A stretch of 15,661 nucleotides of DNA, taken from positions 1 to 15,661 of the forward strand of contig JASHQT010000205.1 of NCBI GenBank assembly GCA_030039005.1, written 5' to 3'. Of the stretch, positions 5,994 through 13,791 are shown piece after piece (position 1 is the first letter of the stretch; each line of letters opens with the position of its first letter). The DNA comes from Bryobacteraceae bacterium. GTDB taxonomy: Bacteria > Acidobacteriota > Terriglobia > Bryobacterales > Bryobacteraceae. Below the pieces are notes generated by a model. It was not told the DNA's origin. It made no database searches and worked only from the letters and a program-made list of their open reading frames with translations. A program made the translations under genes and the position numbers.

Positions 5994-8405
5994 TCATCGC
6001 GCAGACGCGCCGACAAGGCGGCCCTCGGCTCTTGCGATCGAGAATGCCGTCTTGATAGCGGTATCCGGATTCAGAGAAATGGAATCGATTTCCTGCTCTG
6101 TCAGCCACTCGGCGAACTCCGGAAAGTCAGATGGTGCCTGACCGCAAATGCCGATCGGCTTTTTGGCGCGATGCGCGGCTGTGATCGCTTCCGCAATCAG
6201 ACGACGAACCGCAGGATTATTCTCGTCGAACAGACGCGCAACTGTCCCTGAGTCGCGATCCAACCCCAGCGTGAGCTGCGTCAAATCGTTGGAGCCAATC
6301 GAGTAGCCGTCAAAAACCTCCAGAAACTCCCGGGCAAGCACCACATTGGACGGCAACTCGCACATCGCGTACACTTGCAAACCGTTCTCACCTTGCGCGA
6401 GGCCATTGAGCCGCATGGCTTCGAGCACTTTCTTGCCTTCCTCCACCGTGCGGCAGAACGGAATCATCACCACGACGTTCGTAAGTCCCATCTGCTTCCT
6501 TACATGCGCCAATGCCCCACATTCCAAGGCGAATCCTTCGGCATAGCCAGGATGATAGTATCGCGATGCGCCGCGGAATCCGAGCATTGGATTCTCTTCC
6601 GCCGGCTCGAATTCTTTTCCTCCGATGAGGCGTGCATATTCATTGGTCTTGAAGTCGCTGGTTCTCACGATGACTGGCTTCGGAGAGAAGGCCGCGGCAA
6701 TGCGGCCTACGCCCTCACTAAACCGCCGGATGAAAAACTCCCTGGCATCTTCGTTCCCGATTCGTTTCCGAATCTCCTCGACCGCCGCCCGATCCTGGAG
6801 CTTCGGGAAGCGGCATAAGGCCATCGGATGGATCCCGATGTGGTTCGTGATGATGAACTCCGTCCGGGCCAGTCCCACCCCTCCATTGGGAATGATGGCG
6901 AACTTGAAGGCCTGGCCCGGGTCGCCAACAGTAAGCATGATCTTGGTGTGGGTCTGCGGAACGGACGCTGCATCGATTTGCTCCACAGCAAAGGGAACCA
7001 GGCCGGAATAAACATGCCCCTCCGATCCTTCGGCGCAGCAAATGGTCACCTCCTGCCCCGTTGTGAGTGCGGCAGTCGCTTTTCCAGTGCCCACGATGCA
7101 AGGAATTCCGAACTCTCGGGAAACGATTGCTGCGTGCGCAGTGCGTCCTCCTTCGTCGGTGACGATTGCCGCCACCCGGCGCATCGCCGGCTCCCAATCA
7201 GGATCCGTGTTGTGGGCCACCAGAACTTCGCCGTCCCGAACGGCGCCTAAGCTCGATACCTCCCGCACCACACGGACCGGTCCTGCGCCGATCTTCTCTC
7301 CGACAGCCTGCCCGACGACCAAAGGAGTGCCGCCGCTTTCTCTGAGCCGATAGATGTTAGCGGTTGCCGTTCTTGGCTTAGTTGAGTGGACAGTCTCGGG
7401 CCGCGCCTGCAGGACAAATAACTCGCCCGTGATCCCGTCTTTGGCCCACTCAATATCCATGGGCATGTCACGTCCGGCGAGTCGCGAATAATGCTTCTCA
7501 ATCAGACACGCCCAACGGGCGAGCATCAGCACCTCGCTGTCACGCAGGGAGAAGGATTGACGGGCATCCAGGGGAGTAGCTTCATTCTGCGTAGTCCGCG
7601 TTCCCTGCGCGTACACCAGCCGCACCTCTTTCGATCCCAGGCGACGGCTAACAATGGCGTCATACCCTTGCTTCAACGTCGGCTTGAAGACCAGCCATTC
7701 GTCGGGTGTCACGACTCCTTGGACGACAAATTCACCGAGACCATAGGAGCCCGTCACGGTAACCACATCGCGGAAGCCGGATTCGGTATCGAGCGTGAAG
7801 ATCACACCGGAACTTGCCCGGTCGGAGCGGACCATTGGCATCACGCCGACCGACAACGCCACTTTGAGTTGCGGGAAGCCGAGTCGGGCACGGTAACTGA
7901 TGGCTCGATCCGTAAAGAGCGAAGCGAAGCATTGATGAACGGCATGCAACAAATTCTCGGGTCCACGCACATTTAGAAAAGTCTCAGCGGCTCCTGCAAA
8001 CGACGCCTCGGGCAGATCCTCGGCAGTCGCCGAGGACCGGACAGCCAGCTCGGCTTCGCGGCCGAGTCTGTCTTTGAGGCGCTGGTACGCGTCGATGATC
8101 GCGTGGTTCAAGTCCTCGGGTATAGGCGTTTGAAGAATTGCAGCCCGAGCCGCATGTCCTCGCTCGCCGAGTTGGTCGACATTCTCAGGATCGAAGTTCT
8201 CAAAGAGCGCCTCGAGCTTGCTTCGCAGGTCTGCTTGGCCTATGAGATGCCAATAGGCGTCCGATGTAGTCGCAAATCCGTCAACAACGCCGACGCCTTG
8301 CGGCCGGAGAGCTCTGAAAAGCTCGCCGAGCGAAGCATTCTTGCCACCGACTCGTGCAATGTCCGCCATCCCGATGTTTTCGAAATCCGTTATGAAGGTT
8401 TCCAT
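5994..8405 (-). CDS. ppsA: Phosphoenolpyruvate synthase (pyruvate, water dikinase)
   Basis: An 803-residue enzyme that converts pyruvate plus ATP and water to PEP, AMP and phosphate, the gluconeogenic entry from pyruvate or lactate; cytoplasmic. It aligns throughout with remembered E. coli PpsA (about 792 aa). The N-terminal ATP-grasp domain has GGKNASLGE (20-28), AVRSSATAED (121-130), VRSDRASSGVIF and MDIEWAKDG (316-324). The swivelling phosphohistidine domain has DPDWEPAM and GGRTAHAA with catalytic H424. The C-terminal PEP/pyruvate-binding barrel has ENPMLGFRGA (604-613), SIGSNDLTQLTLGLDRDSG (702-720) and IGICGQ with the acid/base cysteine C754. One oddity: the usual SFAGQQET segment reads SFAGAAET (residues 135-142). 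AAAGGAA lies 6 nt before the ATG. It starts 27 nt after the stop of the exported repeat-protein gene, so co-transcription is plausible. Confidence 0.96.
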   Translation of the reverse strand: METFITDFENIGMADIARVGGKNASLGELFRALRPQGVGVVDGFATTSDAYWHLIGQADLRSKLEALFENFDPENVDQLGERGHAARAAILQTPIPEDLNHAIIDAYQRLKDRLGREAELAVRSSATAEDLPEASFAGAAETFLNVRGPENLLHAVHQCFASLFTDRAISYRARLGFPQLKVALSVGVMPMVRSDRASSGVIFTLDTESGFRDVVTVTGSYGLGEFVVQGVVTPDEWLVFKPTLKQGYDAIVSRRLGSKEVRLVYAQGTRTTQNEATPLDARQSFSLRDSEVLMLARWACLIEKHYSRLAGRDMPMDIEWAKDGITGELFVLQARPETVHSTKPRTATANIYRLRESGGTPLVVGQAVGEKIGAGPVRVVREVSSLGAVRDGEVLVAHNTDPDWEPAMRRVAAIVTDEGGRTAHAAIVSREFGIPCIVGTGKATAALTTGQEVTICCAEGSEGHVYSGLVPFAVEQIDAASVPQTHTKIMLTVGDPGQAFKFAIIPNGGVGLARTEFIITNHIGIHPMALCRFPKLQDRAAVEEIRKRIGNEDAREFFIRRFSEGVGRIAAAFSPKPVIVRTSDFKTNEYARLIGGKEFEPAEENPMLGFRGASRYYHPGYAEGFALECGALAHVRKQMGLTNVVVMIPFCRTVEEGKKVLEAMRLNGLAQGENGLQVYAMCELPSNVVLAREFLEVFDGYSIGSNDLTQLTLGLDRDSGTVARLFDENNPAVRRLIAEAITAAHRAKKPIGICGQAPSDFPEFAEWLTEQEIDSISLNPDTAIKTAFSIARAEGRLVGASAR

Positions 8406-8411
8406 GGCTGG

Positions 8412-8418
8412 TTCCTTT
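8412..8418 (-). promoter_or_regulatory. Ribosome binding site of ppsA
   Basis: On the minus strand this reads AAAGGAA, ending 6 nt before the ATG at 8405. Confidence 0.6.
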
Positions 8419-8432
8419 CCGAGTGATCGGAT

Positions 8433-10484
8433 CTATCGACGTCCACCAACTCCGCCGGAAGGCGCAGAGCGCATCGACGGCATAGACATCCTCGGCGGGG
8501 CTACCGTTCTCGGAATGCCGGGAGATTGGCCGCGGCTCTCGAATTCTCTTTGGCGGATTTGGCCAAAGGAGCGCGACTCCCGTTGTTGCTCAAGGCCAGG
8601 ATTCGCCGGCGTTCGCTGCCATTGCCCGGAGTTATCCTGCCGATACCAGCCATTAGAACGATACTGATAAACCTGCCCGTCGCGGCCTGCATACACGTCT
8701 GGACGTGCGGCGCCTTCTGGCCGCGAGACGACAGCGCGCGCTTCGAGCGAGCGAGCCACAACGGCGTTGCCTTCCCAGTGACTATAGGCGTTCACATTGC
8801 CGCGCACCCAGGTCCGGTTGGGAGTGCCCCAGTGGGGGTTCCAATGTTCGTAGAAAGCACGGTGCACAACCGGCGTCGTGTGATACCACCAGTAATGGCC
8901 GACAGGCCGCCAGAACCAACCGCCGCCCCAATAGCTGAATTCGAATCCGAATCCCCAAGTCCACGGCCAGCCGCACCAAAAATCTCCGCACCACAGGCCG
9001 GGATACCACCAGCCAGTTCCAAACACCACGACGCCATCGTCAATAAATGCGCCCATGTAGCCGGGCGTATAGCCGACGTAAACATATTCCGGCGTCGCGC
9101 CATAAACGTAGACGTAGCGGTCATGGAACAGGGGAGAGTTCGGAGGGATCGTGTAGATGCAGGCCGGAATTATGTCCGCCACCGCCCAAGGACCCTCGGG
9201 ATCATCCGCCACGAACCAGATCCCGTGTTCGACTGCGTAATAGCGGCCTTCGGCATGAATCACCTCAGACGAGGTGTTGACGGCGTACTCCATGTCGGTG
9301 CCTTCGATTGACCGGAACTCCGGCGGACCAGCGTATTTGACATTTAGCTTGGCTTCGCCGCGTCGTACGGTGGCAGTCTGCGGAATTTGATTCGCAATCA
9401 CAGCCTCGCGAGCCTGTTCAGTTCCTGGAATCGACGCGAGTACGTGCCCTTTCGGGCTGTCCGGAGAGATACGCGCGAAGTCGTGCGGCAACTGCTCTCC
9501 AGGCACCCATGCCCAATTGCCCTCGAGCGATTTGGAACGGAACCAGCGGCCGGCAAGCAAGACGTAATATTGCTGGCTCTGCGTGTCCATGAAGATGTCG
9601 TTGTCAGAATCCGTGGCAAAGACCAGGCTAGTCTTCGGGATCGGAGCATAACTCGGCTCGCCGCGCGTGACAATCAGCTCGGCGGGAACTGTGCTTACGT
9701 AGACCGCCGGCGGATTTCCCGCAGGTATGTTCGACGTTGGTGCGCCTGGTTCCTTTTGTTCATCCTCTGTAAGTTGCTGCTTGACATCGTTCAAGTCCTG
9801 GGGCGGATTCGCCGCCGCTGTCCACGGACCTTTCAGTGCCCGTGCTGTCATCCACCACTGAATACCATCCAGGTAAAACGTTTGGGTCGACGAATCGAAC
9901 AGCAGCAGCGCCGGAGTGTTGACGACACGCGTATAGCGCGTGGCCACGACAGGTTTGTACACAGGTTCGCCGTCGATCAAGATCAACACCGCCGGTCCTT
10001 TGCTGAAAATGATCTTGGGCGGCTCATTCTTCAATCGGATCGACTCGGCTTTCGTTTCGGCTTGGCTAATCGAAAGGTCAGCCAATAGACGGTCGAGCGA
10101 AACGGTTCGCGGCCAGTTTGGAACGCTGTCGCGCACGGCAACAAGCAGGGTCGCTTCAAGAGAAGGTGCCGAGGGGAAATTCGCGTTCTTGATCGCGATG
10201 TCTTCAAAGGACACCAGCCTGGTCTCCCGATCGACCTCTGTCCTTGCGTTGATGGAAACAATGCCAAAGATCTGAGTCGGATCCTCTCTTCGCGTGACGA
10301 TAACCGCAGATCGGGATTCGATCCGGTTATCTTTCCAACTGTCGACCTGCGGCTGATAAATAACCAGATGAACGTTTCCGCTATCAATTTCTCGCGGCCA
10401 ATTTCCATCCCCGGCGATCGGTGCCTGCGCGAATAGCGGTGAAAAAGCAAAACAAGTCACAAAGAGCAAAACTCGGGCGTTCAT
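8433..10484 (-). CDS. Exported protein with three repeat modules and a Trp/Gly/Tyr-rich segment
   Basis: A 683-residue exported protein of unknown function; similar acidobacterial proteins are often labelled carbohydrate-binding family V/XII, a label I would not rely on. The start at 10484 gives a clean signal peptide (NARVLLFVTCFAFSPLFAQA, cleavage near residue 20) and has GAGGA 6 nt upstream; the open frame extends 22 codons further but those residues precede the signal. Three copies of a roughly 50-aa module are visible, each with G-E-P/A near its beginning, a Y-F/Y strand and a W-W/F...G-P/N-W end: about residues 171-221 (DGEPVYKP to LKGPW), 275-325 (GEPSYAPI to LEGNW) and 376-433 (GEAKLNV to PEGPW). 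Residues about 455-545 are extremely rich in W, G, Y and F (GTGWWYPGLWCGDFWCGWPW). The tail has a Y-Q-Y...GWYRQDNSGQW motif and a Gln/Arg/Pro-rich, low-complexity end (MSMPSMRSAPSGGVGGRR). Surface or envelope location is likely. It precedes ppsA by 27 nt. Confidence 0.85.
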   Translation of the reverse strand: MNARVLLFVTCFAFSPLFAQAPIAGDGNWPREIDSGNVHLVIYQPQVDSWKDNRIESRSAVIVTRREDPTQIFGIVSINARTEVDRETRLVSFEDIAIKNANFPSAPSLEATLLVAVRDSVPNWPRTVSLDRLLADLSISQAETKAESIRLKNEPPKIIFSKGPAVLILIDGEPVYKPVVATRYTRVVNTPALLLFDSSTQTFYLDGIQWWMTARALKGPWTAAANPPQDLNDVKQQLTEDEQKEPGAPTSNIPAGNPPAVYVSTVPAELIVTRGEPSYAPIPKTSLVFATDSDNDIFMDTQSQQYYVLLAGRWFRSKSLEGNWAWVPGEQLPHDFARISPDSPKGHVLASIPGTEQAREAVIANQIPQTATVRRGEAKLNVKYAGPPEFRSIEGTDMEYAVNTSSEVIHAEGRYYAVEHGIWFVADDPEGPWAVADIIPACIYTIPPNSPLFHDRYVYVYGATPEYVYVGYTPGYMGAFIDDGVVVFGTGWWYPGLWCGDFWCGWPWTWGFGFEFSYWGGGWFWRPVGHYWWYHTTPVVHRAFYEHWNPHWGTPNRTWVRGNVNAYSHWEGNAVVARSLEARAVVSRPEGAARPDVYAGRDGQVYQYRSNGWYRQDNSGQWQRTPANPGLEQQRESRSFGQIRQREFESRGQSPGIPRTVAPPRMSMPSMRSAPSGGVGGRR

Positions 10485-10490
10485 GGACAG

Positions 10491-10495
10491 TCCTC
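10491..10495 (-). promoter_or_regulatory. Ribosome binding site deciding the 10484 start
   Basis: On the minus strand this reads GAGGA, 6 nt before the ATG at 10484. It supports the start immediately before the signal peptide over the upstream in-frame ATG at 10550. Confidence 0.6.
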
Positions 10496-10578
10496 GTGTT
10501 TCTGCTAATACAGCGAGCAGCTGCCCCGCCATTCGCCGCAGTCGCGCCATGTTGTTATTGCTGGTCTTGCAGCTCGAT

Positions 10579-10617
10579 TTGAGTGACTTCTCCCAAGTGA
10601 TGGGTCAAATCACTCAA
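10579..10617. repeat. 39-nt symmetric hairpin or operator between divergent genes
   Basis: Arms TTGAGTGACTT (10579-10589) and AAATCACTCAA (10607-10617) are inverted copies with one mismatch. Inside them a second inverted pair, CCCA (10592-10595) and TGGG (10601-10604), shares the same centre at 10598 around a 5-nt loop AGTGA. Fourteen of the seventeen possible pairs match. No T-run follows on either strand, so it is a poor intrinsic terminator. Its place between the divergent genes at 10484 and 10664 suggests a dimeric regulator's operator or a leader hairpin. Confidence 0.6.
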
Positions 10618-10663
10618 GCGGCTTCAAAAACGTGAGCGGTTCCTCCAAAAAACATTTCGTTCT

Positions 10664-11464
10664 GTGGTTGCGAGATTGCCTTTAACAACCTGGATGAGGT
10701 GGACTACAGCGTTCTTCTGTGTGTTGCTAGCGGCATGCTCGGCTATGGGCGCAGAGCACGCGCAAAAAGTACGCGTTCCAATACTTGTCTACCATCGCTT
10801 TGATCCCGCGGCTGCGGGGTCGACCACCATCACGCCAACAAATTTCGAGTCCCACCTGAACTACTTGGCTGAGAATGGCTATCACGTAATTCGCTTGCGG
10901 GAACTTGTTGACTATCTGCGCGGCCATGCTCCCGCCCCCGCGCCGCACTCGATTGTGATCACTGCGGATGATGGCCACCGGTCCGTGTATACGGAAATGT
11001 TTCCACTAGTGAAAAAGTTCAAGATCCCCGTCACGCTATTCATCTACCCCTCCGCGATTTCGCATGCGAGCTATGCATTGACGTGGGATGAACTTCGGGA
11101 ATTGAAGGCCACGGGGCTGTTCGATGTGCAGTCGCACACGTATTGGCATCCCAACTTCAAGCTCGAACGGAGGCGGGTCGGTCCTCGGAAGTATGAGGAG
11201 TTCGTCACTTTTCAGTTGACGCAATCTAAAGCGACTCTGGAACGAATGCTCCGTTGCCGAGTCGACCTGCTGGCTTGGCCCTTTGGCATTTATGACGATC
11301 AATTGATGCAGATAGCCGCGCACGCAGGGTACATTGCCGGCTTCACGATCGAGCGGCGCGCAGTTCAACCATCAGATTCCATCATGGCCCTGCCCCGGTT
11401 TTTGATCGAGGATTCCATGGATATGAGGGCGTTCGAGCGGATGTTGCAAGCCGCACTCGCCTAA
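10664..11464 (+). CDS. Secreted or lipoprotein polysaccharide deacetylase (NodB domain)
   Basis: A carbohydrate esterase family 4-type deacetylase, 266 aa from a GTG at 10664 or 256 aa from the ATG at 10694; neither has a clear ribosome binding site, so the start is uncertain. The N-terminus is a signal sequence (MRWTTAFFCVLLAACSAMGA) and contains a possible lipobox LAAC (C25), so it may be a lipoprotein, or cleaved after AMGA. The NodB domain shows VPILVYHRF (38-46), the metal/base motif ITADDGHRS (99-107, D102 and D103, where many members have TFDDG), IPVTLFIYPS (121-130), the zinc-ligand motif QSHTYWHPN (156-164, H158 and H162) and LLAWPFGIYDD (202-212). It should remove N-acetyl groups from an envelope or exopolysaccharide. 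Its stop is 5 nt before the next gene, a DUF4015 glycosidase-like protein, so they form an operon. Confidence 0.9.
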   Translation: MVARLPLTTWMRWTTAFFCVLLAACSAMGAEHAQKVRVPILVYHRFDPAAAGSTTITPTNFESHLNYLAENGYHVIRLRELVDYLRGHAPAPAPHSIVITADDGHRSVYTEMFPLVKKFKIPVTLFIYPSAISHASYALTWDELRELKATGLFDVQSHTYWHPNFKLERRRVGPRKYEEFVTFQLTQSKATLERMLRCRVDLLAWPFGIYDDQLMQIAAHAGYIAGFTIERRAVQPSDSIMALPRFLIEDSMDMRAFERMLQAALA

Positions 11465-11469
11465 AGACC

Positions 11470-12567
11470 ATGATGCTGCGGCGAACCTTCCTTTTGGCGA
11501 TTGCAGGACTCGCGCGGGGAGTCCAGAGGCGCCGAACAGTTACTCCCCAAGCGCTGTATCTTTCCTCCTTCGGACTGGGAGCCAGATCCATCCGCGAACC
11601 GGTGATTTGTCTACTCCGGGAAACCGAATTGAATGCACTGGTGATCGACATCAAGGGCGACCGCGGGTGGATCGCTTACCCAAGCTCTGTAGCGCTCGCC
11701 CAGGAAATCGGCGTGCAAAAGGTAATCCCAGCGAGGAACGCCGACGAAATCATAAGATCTCTGAAATCGATGGGTGTCTACCTGATCGCGCGCATTGTGG
11801 TTTTCAAGGACAATCCACTGGCGCTGGCGAAGCCCTCGTTCGCGGTCAAGACCAGCGGCGGAGGCCTCTTCCGCGACCGGCAGCATCTGGCTTGGGCCGA
11901 TCCGTTCCAGCCAGAGGTTTGGAGCTACAACCTCGATATTGCCGAAGAGGCCGCACGCAAGGGTTTCGATGAAATTCAATTTGACTATGTCCGGTTCCCG
12001 GATGCTCGCGGTCTGGTGTTTTCGAAGCCCAATAATCGCGAAAATCGAGTCCAGGCGATCAGCGGTTTTTTCCGCGCGGCGAGAAAGCGGCTGGCTCCCC
12101 ACAATGTGTTCCTCGCCGGAGATATCTTCGGATATGTTTGCTGGAATCCCGGCGACACAGAGATTGGGCAGCAAATCGAGACGATTGTGCACGACGTCGA
12201 CTACGTCTGTCCGATGCTTTATCCTTCCGGCTTTCAATTCGGAATCCCCGGTTATCGAAAGGCAGCGGCGCATCCTTACGAAATTGTAAAGTTATCGCTC
12301 GACAAGGCGTTTTCCCGAACGAACGTCGATAAAAGGCACTTCCGGCCGTGGCTACAGGCCTTCCGGGATTACGCGTTTGACCGGCGCGTTTACGGACCGC
12401 AGGAAATCCGCACTCAGATCCGAGCCGCCGAGGAATTCGGTTCCGACGGCTGGATGCTTTGGAATCCTCACAACGTATATCCAAGCGCCGGCTTTCGCCC
12501 GAAAAAGCCCTTCGCGCCGTCAGGCTGCTATGCGGATGGGCCATCGGATGCATACCTCGCCGGATGA
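11470..12567 (+). CDS. DUF4015-type putative glycoside hydrolase
   Basis: A 365-residue protein matching the putative glycosyl hydrolase family DUF4015, a TIM-barrel family with no firmly established substrate. Characteristic stretches: LYLSSFGLGARS (29-40), LNALVIDIKGDRGWIAYPS (54-72), GVYLIARIVVFKDNPLA (102-118), the barrel motif DEIQFDYVRFP (167-177) with acidic residues placed like catalytic groups in related hydrolases, a late HFRPWLQAFRDYA strand and the closing DGWMLWNPHNVY. The first residues (MMLRRTFLLAIAGLARGV) look like a short signal or anchor, so it probably acts outside the cytoplasm with the deacetylase encoded 5 nt upstream. Two adjacent ATG codons (11470 and 11473) are possible starts. 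The pairing is reminiscent of PgaB, in which a deacetylase and a hydrolase domain are fused, but the hydrolase family here is different. Confidence 0.85.
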   Translation: MMLRRTFLLAIAGLARGVQRRRTVTPQALYLSSFGLGARSIREPVICLLRETELNALVIDIKGDRGWIAYPSSVALAQEIGVQKVIPARNADEIIRSLKSMGVYLIARIVVFKDNPLALAKPSFAVKTSGGGLFRDRQHLAWADPFQPEVWSYNLDIAEEAARKGFDEIQFDYVRFPDARGLVFSKPNNRENRVQAISGFFRAARKRLAPHNVFLAGDIFGYVCWNPGDTEIGQQIETIVHDVDYVCPMLYPSGFQFGIPGYRKAAAHPYEIVKLSLDKAFSRTNVDKRHFRPWLQAFRDYAFDRRVYGPQEIRTQIRAAEEFGSDGWMLWNPHNVYPSAGFRPKKPFAPSGCYADGPSDAYLAG

Positions 12568-12666
12568 CGATTACCGGCGGTTGGCTAATTGCTCTTACAA
12601 TCCATATGTGTCTCTAGCCGGTTAACTTTCTTGATTCGATCCCAGAAGATTCTGGCGGGCAGTGTG

Positions 12667-13747
12667 ATGATACCGCAGGTTCTGGTCGAGAGAACGCACC
12701 TATCTTGCGAAAAAGTGCAATCAGCCGATGACTCTACTCGCACAAGCGCCGGTCACAGGTCATTGTTTTTGATATGTGGCGTGGTTGCGGTTCTCGCGAG
12801 CGGTCTGCTCGTCTATTCTCAAACCCAAGCTCTTGCCTGGGATGAAGGCTTTCACCTGTTAGCGGCGCAGTTGATCAAAGCCGGAAATAGGCCCTACTCG
12901 ATTTTTGCTTTCCACAGACGCCACTGAACGCTTACTGGAACGTAGGCTGGATGCGAATCTTTGGTGAGAATTGGTGGACGGCCCATGCGCTCGCCGCATT
13001 GTTGACGGCGGGAGCTATCCTGCTGAGCGCCGATTTCGTGTTTCGCCGGTTTCGAATCGCTAGTTGGCGGCTGCCCGCGGCACTGAGCGCCGCCCTGATT
13101 ATCGGGCTGAACGTACTGATTGTTAGATTCGGTACGGTGGGTCAGGCGTACGCGCTATGCCTGTTCCTGATAGTTGCCACGTTCCGCTTTTCGATCCTGG
13201 CTGTGGATCGGAAAGGTACCTTGTGGGCGGCCGCCGCTGGCTTTCTCGCAGCGGCCGCTGCTGGGTCCTCGCTTTTGACGGCATCGGTCGCTCCCGTACT
13301 GCTCCTGTGGATGTTGTCTTGGTTCTGAGCTCCTGGATTGACTCGTCGCACGCCTTGCTACTAGGTCTTCTTGCGCTCGCTGGCCTCGTGTTCGCCATCA
13401 AGAACGAATTGGATCGCCGCTGGCGGGCAGAGCTGTACTTATGTTACTGGCTGACTGAGCACTGCTCCTTCCTAACGCGGCGTACACCCCCGTCCGGCAT
13501 GGAGTTGGCCGATTCTCAAAAGCTCACCTTTCCTCTGGCCTTCGCCGCATCGCTGTACATCTTGCCTAGAACGGAATTGGCTAAGCGCGTCCAAGCAGGA
13601 ATGTTCAGTACTGTGCAGACCTGCAGCGACGAAGACGACGAGCGACTCCAGGTTCTCGGCGTACCACCGCTCTATCGCCAGAAAGCTGACATCCATGGTT
13701 GCACCATATTTTGGGATAGAGTACCGACCGCATCCCAGAATAGCTGA
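12667..13747 (+). pseudogene. Membrane glycosyltransferase (PMT/ArnT-like) remnant, several lesions
   Basis: Three pieces in three frames look like one degraded integral-membrane glycosyltransferase of the mannosyltransferase-like GT-C class. Piece one (from the ATG at 12667, or a GTG just before it) has a transmembrane helix (LFLICGVVAVLASGLLVY) and the luminal motif AWDEGFHLLAAQLIKAGNRPY; the WDEG acid is typical of these enzymes. It shifts frame at 12893-12900, where one missing base (CCCTAC[C]TCGAT) restores LDFCFPQTPLNAYWN. Piece two then reads to a stop at 13328 with two or three hydrophobic helices. Piece three (about 13310-13747) has one helix (HALLLGLLALAGLVFAI), then FLTRRTPPSGMELADSQKL, and ends at a TGA. 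A normal member should be about 500 aa or more with around ten helices, so one or two internal blocks have been deleted. Not expected to be functional. Confidence 0.75.
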
Positions 13748-13791
13748 CCTCCTGGCAGCTCACATGCTCTTGATCTGATAGGCGAAAGATT

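Noticed and set aside
9387..10088. 233-codon plus-strand open frame antisense to the exported repeat protein
   Set aside because: Arginine-rich shadow translation of a gene with a clear signal peptide, repeats and ribosome binding site on the opposite strand.
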